The notes below the pieces were generated by a model. It did not search any database and was not told where the DNA came from. It saw only the letters and a list, made by a program, of their open reading frames with translations. Below, piece by piece: positions 16,192-24,015 of a stretch of DNA of 64,000 nucleotides; the stretch's first letter is position 1; the number at the start of each line of letters is the position of its first letter. The translations under genes were made by a program, and so were the position numbers. The stretch comes from Alistipes senegalensis JC50 (GTDB taxonomy: Bacteria; Bacteroidota; Bacteroidia; Bacteroidales; Rikenellaceae). The DNA lies in the NCBI RefSeq assembly GCF_025145645.1, contig NZ_CP102252.1, positions 1,674,001-1,738,000 on the forward strand, in the 5' to 3' direction.

Positions 16192-19029
16192 ATGGGCCGA
16201 ACGATTCTTACCCCGTTACGTCTGCTGCTGCCGGTCGTCCTGACGGTTTTGGCAGGAGATGCCGCCGCCGCGATCCGCTGCGGTCTGCGCCATGTGGAAC
16301 GCTTTGCGCAAAGCGCAGAACCCGTGGCCCATACGCAGGTGTGGGACATAACGGCCGACGGAGGGGACGGCTGCCGGATCTTTTTCGCAACCAACGACGG
16401 GCTCTGCGTCTACGACGGCATCCGCTGGAACAACTACCGCCCCGAGGGCAACTCCGTGCTCCGGGCCCTGCGCTACGACGCCGAAACGGGCCGGCTCTAT
16501 ACGGCCGGAGTCAACGAATTCGGATACTGGGTGCGCGACGACTACGGCCGGCTCGCCTACACGACGCTCTACAAAAATCCCGACTTCCGCTCCCGGAGCA
16601 ATGATTTCTGGCGGATCGCTCTCGAAACCCATTCGGGACGGGTCTATTTCCAATGCCGCGAAAAGATCTGCATTTACGACCTGCTGTCGGGCGCGATCCG
16701 CGAACTGCACCCGCAGGACGCCTTCCGGTATATGTACGAGGTGGACGGACGCATCTATTTCCAGGACGGCGCCACCCTCTGCCGCTTGGGCGACGACCTG
16801 AGCCGCGGAATCGTCTGCAACGTCCCGAGCCGCATCATCAATCTCGTTTCGGGGCGCAACGGCGAATTGCTGGCTGCCGTGGAACATGCCGGCATGTTCT
16901 CCATCGACAACGAAGGGCGCATCGCACCGCTCGACACCGCGACCAACGCCCTGCTGGCGGATGCCAAGATCATGTGCTGCCGACGCTACAACGCCGAACT
17001 GCTGCTGGTCGGAACCACCCGCCGGGGGCTGTTCCTGATCGACAACGACGGTTCGGCCAGCCACTCGATCCCCTATGGCCGGGAACTCGACAACGCCACG
17101 ATCCTGAGCGCCGCGGCGGACGAGCGCGGCAACATCTGGCTCGGGCTCGATTCGGGCGCGGCGTCCATCGACAACAGCACGCAGGACTATTACTTCACCG
17201 ACTCCCGGCTGGGGCAGGTTCACGGCGTGCTCGGACTCGGCGACGACCGGATGCTCATAGGCTCGAACAAGGGGCTTTTCCTGCTGGACAACGACGGTTC
17301 GCTGAACCTGATCCCGGGCAGTACGGGTTCGGTGTGGGAACTGGATGAAATCGGCGGCCGGATCTATGTGCTTCACGATCTGGGGCTCTTCCGGCTGGCA
17401 GAGGGGCTTCGGCTCACGCCGGTCGTCACGGGAAGCGGCGTCTACTCGCTGCGCCGGTGCCGGAACGACCGGCGATTCTACATCATGAGCACCTACTCGG
17501 GCGTCAGCCTGCTGCGGCACACCGACGAGGGATTGCAACCCGTATCCCGGATCGCCGATTACAGCGGATTCACACGCAACATCCGCATCGACGAGAAAGA
17601 CCGCATCTGGGTCACGGTGCTCGGCGTGGGATTCGTGCGGCTGACGCTCTCCGAGGACAAATGCAGCGTCGTCGAAGCCCGCAACTACGACCTGGCCGCG
17701 GGAACGGACGGCAATGTGTTCTCGACCCGCATCGACCAGGAACTGATCCTGTGCTGCGACGACCGGGCATACCGCATCGACTACGTGACGGACTCGCTCG
17801 TCCGCGCTCCCGGCGCCGAACAGATACTCGGACTGTGCGGCCGGGGGGGGGTGAAAAGCATCGTCCAGCAGGACAACCGCTTCTGGTACGTGGCAGCCGA
17901 CGAAACGGGCTACGTCGAACGAACGGGCAATTCGCTGAACCGCTGCGCCGGCATCCTCGCACAGGCGACCAGGGAGCGGATCTCAAGCGGATTCCGGACG
18001 GTCGGCGATGCAGGAGTCATCGGATTCCGCAACGGCATCGGGTTCTCCTACGGAGGCAGTTCCCCGTCACAACCCGTCGAAATCGGCATGGTGGCGGCGC
18101 AAGGGCCCAATAAAACGCGCTATCACCGGCTCGACGATCCGGTGTTCGAGATTCCCGCAGCGATGAACACGCTGCGCATCTGGCCGATCCGTCTCCCGCC
18201 GGGGCAGCAGCTCGAATACCGGATCGCATCGCTGGCTCCCGAATGGCAGACGGTGCATATCGACGAGTTTCTGCAAATCCCCGCGCTGCCGCACGGCCGC
18301 CACACCGTCGAACTGCGCGCCCCGGGCGCCGCCGATCCGTCGAATACCCGGCAGGTCGAAGTCTGGGTGCGTCCCCCGTGGTACATTTCGTGGCCGATGA
18401 TCCTCCTCTACGTATTGGTCGTCACGCTGCTGCTCGCCGGAGTGCGAGGCTATTACATCCGCAAGAACCGTCTGGCGCAAGAGGCCGTGCTCCGCCGGGA
18501 GAAGGAGCGCCGGGAGAAGGAGCTCGAACAACTCGAACGGGAAAACCTGCTCAAAGAGAAGCGGATCTCGGAACTGGAACGCGAGAAACTGAAAACCGAC
18601 CTGCGCAACAAGGACAAACGGCTGGCAAATATCACCATGAACAGCATTCGCCGCAACAACATGCTCAACGAGCTGAAAAGCGAGGTCTCGGAGCTGCTCA
18701 CGGTCGAAGGATCGGGACGAATCAAAACGATCGTCGGACGGGTCATCCGCCAGATCAACGCCCAGCTCAAGGACGACAGCGACTGGCAGCTGTCGGAGAA
18801 CTATTTCAACACGATCTACGACGGTCTGCTGGACCGGCTGCGGGCCAACTATCCGTCGCTGTCACAGACCGACCTGCGGCTGTGCGTCTATATCAAACTG
18901 AACCTTTCGACCAAGGAGACGGCCGAACTGATGAACATCTCACCGCGCAGCGTGGAAATGGCCCGCTACCGGCTGCGCAAGAAACTGGGACTCGGTTCCA
19001 ACGACAATATCGGGTCGGTCCTCCGGTAA
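16192..19029 (+). CDS. membrane-anchored propeller / Y_Y_Y / LuxR-type HTH regulator
   Basis: 945 aa from ATG 16192; this start gives a clean signal/anchor (LTPLRLLLPVVLTVLAGDAA). A periplasmic sensor with two-component-regulator-propeller-like repeats (WDITADG, GNIWLGLD, DRIWVTVLG) covers about 40-630, and a Y_Y_Y-type domain about 640-725. One transmembrane helix follows (about 730-750), then a highly charged coiled coil (about 760-810) and a C-terminal LuxR/GerE-type HTH (about 888-938: LSTKETAELMNISPRSVEMARYRLRKK split across the helices). No histidine kinase or receiver domain is present, so it would act as a one-component, SusR-like regulator directly across the inner membrane. It is divergent from susC and presumably activates PUL 1. 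A nine-G tract at 17843-17851 (residue about 551) could frameshift it. Confidence 0.85.
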   Translation: MGRTILTPLRLLLPVVLTVLAGDAAAAIRCGLRHVERFAQSAEPVAHTQVWDITADGGDGCRIFFATNDGLCVYDGIRWNNYRPEGNSVLRALRYDAETGRLYTAGVNEFGYWVRDDYGRLAYTTLYKNPDFRSRSNDFWRIALETHSGRVYFQCREKICIYDLLSGAIRELHPQDAFRYMYEVDGRIYFQDGATLCRLGDDLSRGIVCNVPSRIINLVSGRNGELLAAVEHAGMFSIDNEGRIAPLDTATNALLADAKIMCCRRYNAELLLVGTTRRGLFLIDNDGSASHSIPYGRELDNATILSAAADERGNIWLGLDSGAASIDNSTQDYYFTDSRLGQVHGVLGLGDDRMLIGSNKGLFLLDNDGSLNLIPGSTGSVWELDEIGGRIYVLHDLGLFRLAEGLRLTPVVTGSGVYSLRRCRNDRRFYIMSTYSGVSLLRHTDEGLQPVSRIADYSGFTRNIRIDEKDRIWVTVLGVGFVRLTLSEDKCSVVEARNYDLAAGTDGNVFSTRIDQELILCCDDRAYRIDYVTDSLVRAPGAEQILGLCGRGGVKSIVQQDNRFWYVAADETGYVERTGNSLNRCAGILAQATRERISSGFRTVGDAGVIGFRNGIGFSYGGSSPSQPVEIGMVAAQGPNKTRYHRLDDPVFEIPAAMNTLRIWPIRLPPGQQLEYRIASLAPEWQTVHIDEFLQIPALPHGRHTVELRAPGAADPSNTRQVEVWVRPPWYISWPMILLYVLVVTLLLAGVRGYYIRKNRLAQEAVLRREKERREKELEQLERENLLKEKRISELEREKLKTDLRNKDKRLANITMNSIRRNNMLNELKSEVSELLTVEGSGRIKTIVGRVIRQINAQLKDDSDWQLSENYFNTIYDGLLDRLRANYPSLSQTDLRLCVYIKLNLSTKETAELMNISPRSVEMARYRLRKKLGLGSNDNIGSVLR

Positions 19030-19069
19030 CAGATGCGCCGGACGCCGCCGCGCCGGAACGGGCGTAAGT

Positions 19070-19678
19070 CTAACGGTAGCGGTGGGAAATGAGGGTCATG
19101 AACTCCTCGCGGGTCCGCTGGCTCGACAGGAAGACGCCCGTGAAAGCCGACGTGGTGGTGGCCGACTGCTGCTTCTCGATGCCGCGCATCTGCATGCACA
19201 TGTGGCTGGCCTCGATCACCACGGCCACGCCCATCGGGTTGAGGGCCTCCTGAATGCAGTCGCGGATCTGCACCGTCAGCCGCTCCTGCACCTGCAAGCG
19301 GCGGGCGAAGCACTCCACCACGCGGGCCACTTTCGAAAGACCCGTGATGTAACCGTTGGGGATATAGGCCACATGGGCCTTGCCGTAGAAGGGCAGCATG
19401 TGGTGTTCGCAGAGCGAGTAGAGCTCGATGTCCTTGACGAGCACCATTTGCCGATACTCCTCGCGGAACATCGCCGAGCGGATGATGTCGAGCGGATTTT
19501 CGTCGTAACCTTTCGTCAGGAACGCCATAGCCTTGGCCACCCGTTCGGGGGTTTTCAGCAGCCCTTCGCGCGCGGGGTCCTCGCCCAGCAGGCGCAGGAT
19601 CTCCGCATAGTGGAGTTTCAGCGCCTCGACGGTCGCAGGGTCGAAACGCTCCTCCTTGTCGTAGTTTTTCGTCTCCAT
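19070..19678 (-). CDS. folE: GTP cyclohydrolase I
   Basis: 202 aa cytoplasmic homodecamer-forming enzyme converting GTP to 7,8-dihydroneopterin triphosphate, the first step of folate (pterin) synthesis. Zinc and catalytic residues are visible: C90 and H93 in SLCEHHMLPF, and C161 in ASHMCMQMRG. The QxRLT segment (VQERLTVQI) is also present. I chose ATG 19678 (METKNYD); an alternative TTG at 19687 lies inside the -7 promoter box. Last of a row of minus-strand genes but with its own promoter just upstream, and convergent with the PUL 1 regulator. Confidence 0.95.
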   Translation of the reverse strand: METKNYDKEERFDPATVEALKLHYAEILRLLGEDPAREGLLKTPERVAKAMAFLTKGYDENPLDIIRSAMFREEYRQMVLVKDIELYSLCEHHMLPFYGKAHVAYIPNGYITGLSKVARVVECFARRLQVQERLTVQIRDCIQEALNPMGVAVVIEASHMCMQMRGIEKQQSATTTSAFTGVFLSSQRTREEFMTLISHRYR

Positions 19679-19684
19679 AGGGCG

Positions 19685-19692
19685 CAAAGATA
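19685..19692 (-). promoter_or_regulatory. folE: -7 promoter box of folE, very close to the start codon
   Basis: TATCTTTG on the minus strand, a perfect TAnnTTTG, only 6 bp before the folE ATG, so the transcript would be leaderless or nearly so. No good -33 match is seen in the end of the upstream oxidoreductase gene. Confidence 0.45.
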
Positions 19693-19697
19693 GCGAT

Positions 19698-20675
19698 TTA
19701 TTCTTTCATTATCTCATCCATCACCCGCGAAGTTCGCGCCGCGGAGACTCCCGTGGAGGGGCACACGCCCTCGCCGCGCAGCTCCCGGACGATCGTTTCG
19801 ATCAGCGGGCCCTGAATATGCTCCGGAGGGGCGATTTCGAAGCGTTCGATGCCCCGCGCCGTCACCAGTTCGACCGGCGTGAAATCGAACGTGCTGAACC
19901 GCACCGAGCCTTTGCGGCCCGTGACGACCACCGAATCCTCCGCAGCGGAGGGCGGAGCGACGAAGCACCACATTCCCGTGCCGGGCACGCCCGAACGGAA
20001 GCGGAACGACGCCGCGACGGTGTCCGCCACGTCGTAGAATCCCCCGCGGTTGGCCTTGCACCCCCGGGCGTCGGCGATCTCCCCGAGCAGGAAGTCGAGG
20101 ATGTCGAGCGTATGGGGCGCCATGTCGCAGAAATAGCCCTCCCCGCCGACCTCGCGGCGCAGCCGCCACGGAAGGCGTGCCGGATCGCGGTCCCCGGGGC
20201 TCTCCGGACGGAAATAGCGCACCTCGACGCTCAGCACTTCGCCGACGGCCCCGCTGTCGATCAACTCCTTCACTTTCAGGAAGTAGGGCAACGCCCGGCG
20301 GTAATAGGCGACGAAGAGCCGCTGCCCGGAGCGTTCCGCCGCGGCGATCATGTCGAGGCACTCCGCATGGTTCATCGCCATCGGCTTCTCGACGTAGACG
20401 GGTTTTCCGGCGGCCAGCACCTTCAGGGCGAGTTCCCGGTGGCTGTCGGGCGGGGTTGCGACGTAGACGATGTCCACGCCGGGATCGGCGATCAGCGCAT
20501 CGGCGTCGGTATAATTCCTCGGCACGCCGTGCCGGCGGGCGAAATCGGCGGCCTTGGCGGCGTCGCGGCGCATGACGGCCGCGAGGGCGGAATGCGGGGT
20601 CTTGTACATCGGCGGGCCGCTCTTGCGTTCGCAAACGTCGCCGCAGCCCAGGATGCCCCAATTGACGTTTTCCAT
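19698..20675 (-). CDS. Gfo/Idh/MocA-family oxidoreductase
   Basis: 325 aa NAD(P)-dependent sugar or cyclitol dehydrogenase. N-terminal Rossmann domain (GILGCGDVCERKSGPPMY, residues 7-24), VYVATPPDSH (70-79) and the family hallmark VEKPMAMN with K97. The C-terminal alpha/beta domain has DMAPHTLDILDFLLG with the conserved His. It starts 4 bp after the rdgB stop, so the two are probably co-transcribed, although their functions are not obviously linked. Substrate unknown. Confidence 0.9.
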   Translation of the reverse strand: MENVNWGILGCGDVCERKSGPPMYKTPHSALAAVMRRDAAKAADFARRHGVPRNYTDADALIADPGVDIVYVATPPDSHRELALKVLAAGKPVYVEKPMAMNHAECLDMIAAAERSGQRLFVAYYRRALPYFLKVKELIDSGAVGEVLSVEVRYFRPESPGDRDPARLPWRLRREVGGEGYFCDMAPHTLDILDFLLGEIADARGCKANRGGFYDVADTVAASFRFRSGVPGTGMWCFVAPPSAAEDSVVVTGRKGSVRFSTFDFTPVELVTARGIERFEIAPPEHIQGPLIETIVRELRGEGVCPSTGVSAARTSRVMDEIMKE

Positions 20676-20679
20676 ACGG

Positions 20680-21261
20680 CTATTTTTCGATCGAACGGAG
20701 GAATTCGGCCAGTTTGCGCACGGCGCGGGCGCGGTGCGAAACGGCGTTCTTTTCGTCGGTGGTCATCTCGGCGAAGGTCTTCGCGTAGCCGTCAGGGATG
20801 AACAGCGGGTCGTAGCCGAACCCCTCGTGCCCGGCCTCGCGGTCGATGATCCGCCCCTCGACGACACCTTCGAAAAGGTGCTCCTCGCCGCCGAGAATCA
20901 GCGAGATGACCGTGCGGAAACGCGCCCGGCGGTTCTCCGCACCTTCGAGGTTTTTCAACAACAGGCGATTATTGGCCGCAAAATCGTGGCCGTCGGTGGC
21001 ATAGCGGGCCGAGTGCACGCCCGGGGCGCCGCCCAGCGCCTCGACCTCCAGCCCCGTATCGTCGGCGAAGCAGTCGAGCCCGGTGCGGCCGTGGAGGTAG
21101 TGCGACTTCTGCGAGGCGTTGCCTTCGAGGGTCTCCTGCTCCTCGGGAATATCCTCCTCAACGCCGCAGTCGCGGGGCGTCAGCAGGGTGAAGGCGTCGC
21201 CCAGCACAGCCTGCACTTCGGAGAGCTTGTGGGCGTTATTCGTGGCGAAAACGATTTTCAT
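20680..21261 (-). CDS. rdgB: XTP/dITP diphosphatase (RdgB/HAM1)
   Basis: 193 aa house-cleaning pyrophosphatase that hydrolyses ITP, dITP and XTP to the monophosphates. Diagnostic segments: FATNNAHKLSEV near the start (TxNxxK), DCFADDTGLEVEALGGAPGV with the catalytic Asp pair, GFGYDPLFIP, and KNAVSHRARA at the C-terminus. ATG 21261 (MKIVFATNN) is the family start; the 13 codons before it are not conserved. Followed by the oxidoreductase, preceded by a candidate promoter at 21278-21308. Confidence 0.95.
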   Translation of the reverse strand: MKIVFATNNAHKLSEVQAVLGDAFTLLTPRDCGVEEDIPEEQETLEGNASQKSHYLHGRTGLDCFADDTGLEVEALGGAPGVHSARYATDGHDFAANNRLLLKNLEGAENRRARFRTVISLILGGEEHLFEGVVEGRIIDREAGHEGFGYDPLFIPDGYAKTFAEMTTDEKNAVSHRARAVRKLAEFLRSIEK

Positions 21262-21277
21262 GGCATGGAATTTTTCG

Positions 21278-21308
21278 TAAAGGTACTCATTTTTCCGCAA
21301 TCCCCGAA
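21278..21308 (-). promoter_or_regulatory. weak candidate promoter for rdgB
   Basis: Minus strand TTCG (21305-21308), 19-bp spacer, TACCTTTA (21278-21285), one mismatch to TAnnTTTG. It lies in the 3' end of the ABC gene and 16 bp before the rdgB ATG. Confidence 0.3.
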
Positions 21309-21937
21309 GCGGCCGCTTCCCGGACCGCCCGGGCGAATTCGTAGTGTTCGTAGCGGCCGCGGACGCCCCCGCCGCCGAGCACGTAGAAATCGTCGCAGAT
21401 GCCGTCCAGCTCCGCCAGCCGGGCGGCGACGAGCACCGTGCGGCCCTCCGAGCCGAGTTGCAGGATCAGTTGGCGAAGCATGAAGGCGCTCTCGACATCG
21501 AGGCCGCGGAAAGGTTCGTCGAGCAGCAAGACCCGTTTGGGATTCAGCAACAGCAGGACCAGCGCCAGCCGTTTCCGCTCCGCCTCGGGGAGCGCCGCGG
21601 CCTCCGCGTCGAGCGGCACGGGCAGACGGCGGAGCATAGCCGCGGGATTCGACCCGGGGTTGTAACGGACCGCAAGGTCGAGACAGTCGCGCACCGTCAG
21701 CCCGGGCCAGAAGCGGGGTTCCGCCTCCGCAAACCCCACGTCGCACCGCCGCAGGGGATGTCCTCCGAGGGTGATGCGCCCCGCGTCGGGGACGACGAAC
21801 CCGTACAACGCCCGCAACAGCGCACTCCGACCCTCGCCCGCGATGCCGTGGACGGCATTCGCCGGAAGGTGCATCGTCACACCGTCGAGGAGCGTCCGCT
21901 CCCCGTCACGAATCCGGAGGGCGTCAATCGTAATCAT
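21287..21937 (-). CDS. degenerate ABC-type ATPase subunit
   Basis: 216 aa, one ABC nucleotide-binding domain. Walker B is intact (VLLLDEPFRGLD, 136-147). The Walker A loop reads GIAGEGRS (31-38), with Arg37 in place of the essential Lys. The signature LSGGQ is replaced by LPEAE (116-120), and the switch His is missing (VLVAAR). Overall shape is otherwise normal. It overlaps the end of the upstream membrane gene by 14 bp, so the two are a unit. ATP binding may be weak or absent; the exported substrate is unknown. Confidence 0.75.
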   Translation of the reverse strand: MITIDALRIRDGERTLLDGVTMHLPANAVHGIAGEGRSALLRALYGFVVPDAGRITLGGHPLRRCDVGFAEAEPRFWPGLTVRDCLDLAVRYNPGSNPAAMLRRLPVPLDAEAAALPEAERKRLALVLLLLNPKRVLLLDEPFRGLDVESAFMLRQLILQLGSEGRTVLVAARLAELDGICDDFYVLGGGGVRGRYEHYEFARAVREAAASGIAEK

Positions 21938-22505
21938 AAAGGTAGCGACTGAGGTTGCGTTCGGCCCGGAGCAGGTAGCTCACCACGAGGCAAAGGCTGA
22001 GGGGCAGCAGGGGCGGGAGGAGAAATCCCGCAGCGCCCAGCCGGGCTGCCAGCGGCCAGCGCGGGGATTCGTCCGCCGGGTCGTAGCGGGCGTATTTGGC
22101 CGCGACGAAATAGAGCAGCGCCAACGCCGCCAGCGGGGCCCACGCCGCGGCCATCCAGGCTGAACGGGGCTGTGCGAGGAGTGCCAGCACGGCGAAAGGG
22201 GCAGTCATCAGAAAGTAGTTGCGCCAGGCCGTGAGGACCTTGCGGGCAAGCAATCGCGCGGCGCCCTTTTCGGGCAGCAGCAGGAGTTGCAGGGGTTCGT
22301 TCGCGGCATAAAACGACCCGCAGGCCGCCGCCGCGAGATAAAGGGCCGGAAATCCGGCATAGGGGATGCAGGCGCAGACGAGCAGCACGACGGCCGCGGC
22401 GACGACCGCGGCAGGGTGCCGGCGCACCCCGGCGGTCCACTCGGGCGATCCGCCGAACAGGGCCGGGCGCACCAGCCGTCCGGAGTAGACTTTCCCGGCA
22501 AGCAT
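21924..22505 (-). CDS. small integral membrane protein paired with the ABC subunit
   Basis: 193 aa with about four to five hydrophobic segments (for example PAAVVAAAVVLLVCACI, ALYLAAAACGSFYAA, MAAAWAPLAALALLYFVAA and FLLPPLLPLSLCLVVSYLL). No family is recognised. Its 3' end overlaps the ABC ATPase start by 14 bp and it begins 1 bp after the HAD gene stop, so the three genes are tightly coupled. It is probably the membrane half of a small ABC-2-like system (inference). Confidence 0.65.
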   Translation of the reverse strand: MLAGKVYSGRLVRPALFGGSPEWTAGVRRHPAAVVAAAVVLLVCACIPYAGFPALYLAAAACGSFYAANEPLQLLLLPEKGAARLLARKVLTAWRNYFLMTAPFAVLALLAQPRSAWMAAAWAPLAALALLYFVAAKYARYDPADESPRWPLAARLGAAGFLLPPLLPLSLCLVVSYLLRAERNLSRYLYDYD

Positions 22506-22506
22506 G

Positions 22507-23346
22507 TTATCGGACGACCTCCAGTTTTTCCAACCTGTCGTCGAGGTCGATCTTGTCGATGATGGTCTTCACGAGGATGTCCATCTCCGAACCCTCCGTG
22601 TAGTCGGCCGGGCATACGTGGCTCACACGGTTGTCGTGGATCAGCGAGGCCATCTCCTTGCTGGCTCCCTTCCGGTCGGGGTTGTAGACCGCGATCGAAT
22701 GGCCCCCGGAGTTCTTGACCAGCCGCATGCAGGGGATGTCGGTGGTCCCGTCGCCCACGTAGATCATGTGTTTGAACGGTACGGGACGCTCGTTTTCGGG
22801 GATGTAGCGGTTGACCAGCTTCGAATCGAAAACCGACTCGACGCCCTTGTTGATCTTGAAGATGAACTGCGTCTTGTTGGTGTAGTTGACCGCCACGGCG
22901 GGCCAGTAGGCGATGCCGTCCACGTCGTAGAGGAACGAGCAGGCGTAGATCTTGCGGAACTCGTGGGCGATCTCCGTGCCCTCGATGATCTCCTTCAGCC
23001 CCGAGGAGTTGATGTAGTGCAGGATGCGGATGCCCCGCCCGGCCCCGTAGGCGTTGATGCGCGAAAACCACTCTTTGACCCCCGCGAAGAGCGTCACGCG
23101 GCGGCCCGAATCCTGAAACGCCTCGCGGCGCAGCGACAGGCCCTTCGACTTGGCCTCCTGGATCATCCGGGCCATGTACGTGAGGACCATGTCGGCATCC
23201 TGCTCCTCGGCCAGCGTGTTGGCCTCGGTCCAGAACTCCTTGTTGCTCTTGCCGACAGCCGGAATGAAATCGTACTCCTGCATGTTGCCCGGGGCCAGCG
23301 TGCCGTCGAAATCGTAGATGAGTGCTATGGTGAATCTGAATTCCAT
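22507..23346 (-). CDS. HAD-superfamily phosphatase
   Basis: 279 aa cytoplasmic phosphohydrolase. Motif I is YDFDGTLAPG (nucleophile is the first Asp); motif II is HYINSSG; motif III/IV is IYVGDGTTDIPCM with the metal-binding Asp residues. A phosphoserine-phosphatase-like cap lies between motifs I and II. ATG 23346 (MEFRFTIALIYDFDGT) fits the family; the longer frame would begin at a TTG inside the -7 promoter box. It heads the row HAD - membrane protein - ABC subunit. Substrate unknown. Confidence 0.85.
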   Translation of the reverse strand: MEFRFTIALIYDFDGTLAPGNMQEYDFIPAVGKSNKEFWTEANTLAEEQDADMVLTYMARMIQEAKSKGLSLRREAFQDSGRRVTLFAGVKEWFSRINAYGAGRGIRILHYINSSGLKEIIEGTEIAHEFRKIYACSFLYDVDGIAYWPAVAVNYTNKTQFIFKINKGVESVFDSKLVNRYIPENERPVPFKHMIYVGDGTTDIPCMRLVKNSGGHSIAVYNPDRKGASKEMASLIHDNRVSHVCPADYTEGSEMDILVKTIIDKIDLDDRLEKLEVVR

Positions 23347-23367
23347 CGTTTTCAAGGTTTTGATTCT

Positions 23368-23398
23368 CAAAGATAGTTTTTTTTAACTATTTTTGCAA
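23368..23398 (-). promoter_or_regulatory. promoter of the HAD gene row
   Basis: Minus strand TTGC (23395-23398), 19-bp spacer, TATCTTTG (23368-23375), a perfect -7 box about 21 bp before the ATG. Confidence 0.6.
23388..23395 (+). promoter_or_regulatory. -7 promoter box of the nitroreductase gene
   Basis: TATTTTTG, a perfect TAnnTTTG, 28 bp before the ATG at 23424. It is embedded in the divergent HAD promoter; the -33 region is not well conserved. Confidence 0.45.
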
Positions 23399-23423
23399 GA
23401 ACCGTACGAAAACGCAAAAGATT

Positions 23424-23954
23424 ATGGAATTCAAGGAATTGATCGCAAAACGCCGTTCGGTGCGCAAATTCTCCGACCGGCCGGTTCCCCGCGAGGTCGT
23501 GGACCACATCCTCGCCGAAGCCCTCACGGCCCCCTCGGCCCGCAACACGCGCACGTCGCGCCTGCTGGTAATCGACGACCCCGCGCTGGTGGCCCGCATG
23601 GCCGACATGCGCGACTACGGATCGGGATTCCTGACGGGTGCGCCGCTGGCGATCGTGGTGCTGGGCGACACGTCGTCGAGCGACCTGTGGCGCGAGAACG
23701 CCGCGATCACGGCGACGGTGGTGCAGCTGGCCTGCGTTGACGAGGGGCTGGCCTCGTGCTGGGTGCACGTCAACGGACGCCCCCGGCGCAAGGACGCTCC
23801 CGACGGGGAGACTGCCGCCGACTATCTGCGGCAGTTCCTGCCCATCCCCAACGGCTGCGAACCCCTCTGCGCCATCGCCGCAGGGTATTCGGACTTCACG
23901 CCCGCCCCGCTTCCCGCTGCGGACGACGCGGCGCGGATCATCCGGCTGAAATAA
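23424..23954 (+). CDS. nitroreductase-family FMN oxidoreductase
   Basis: 176 aa FMN-dependent NAD(P)H oxidoreductase of the small nitroreductase type. The FMN phosphate-binding start is clear (AKRRSVRKFSDRPV, residues 8-21), followed by APSARNTRTSRLLV (36-49). The later ACVDEGLASCWVHVNG helix and AIAAGY are typical of the FMN and dimer interface. Physiological substrate unknown. Divergent from the HAD gene and convergent with polA, separated from it by a strong terminator. Confidence 0.9.
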   Translation: MEFKELIAKRRSVRKFSDRPVPREVVDHILAEALTAPSARNTRTSRLLVIDDPALVARMADMRDYGSGFLTGAPLAIVVLGDTSSSDLWRENAAITATVVQLACVDEGLASCWVHVNGRPRRKDAPDGETAADYLRQFLPIPNGCEPLCAIAAGYSDFTPAPLPAADDAARIIRLK

Positions 23955-23960
23955 CCGCCC

Positions 23961-24003
23961 GGAACAGAAAATCGCCCTCTTTCGGAGGGCGATTTTCTGT
24001 TCC
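23961..24003. terminator. bidirectional intrinsic terminator between nitroreductase and polA
   Basis: Perfect 19-bp stem (23961-23979 with 23985-24003) and a 5-base loop. Internal A4/T4 runs allow use in both directions. Lies between convergent genes. Confidence 0.9.
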
Positions 24004-24015
24004 GGCATACCGCGG

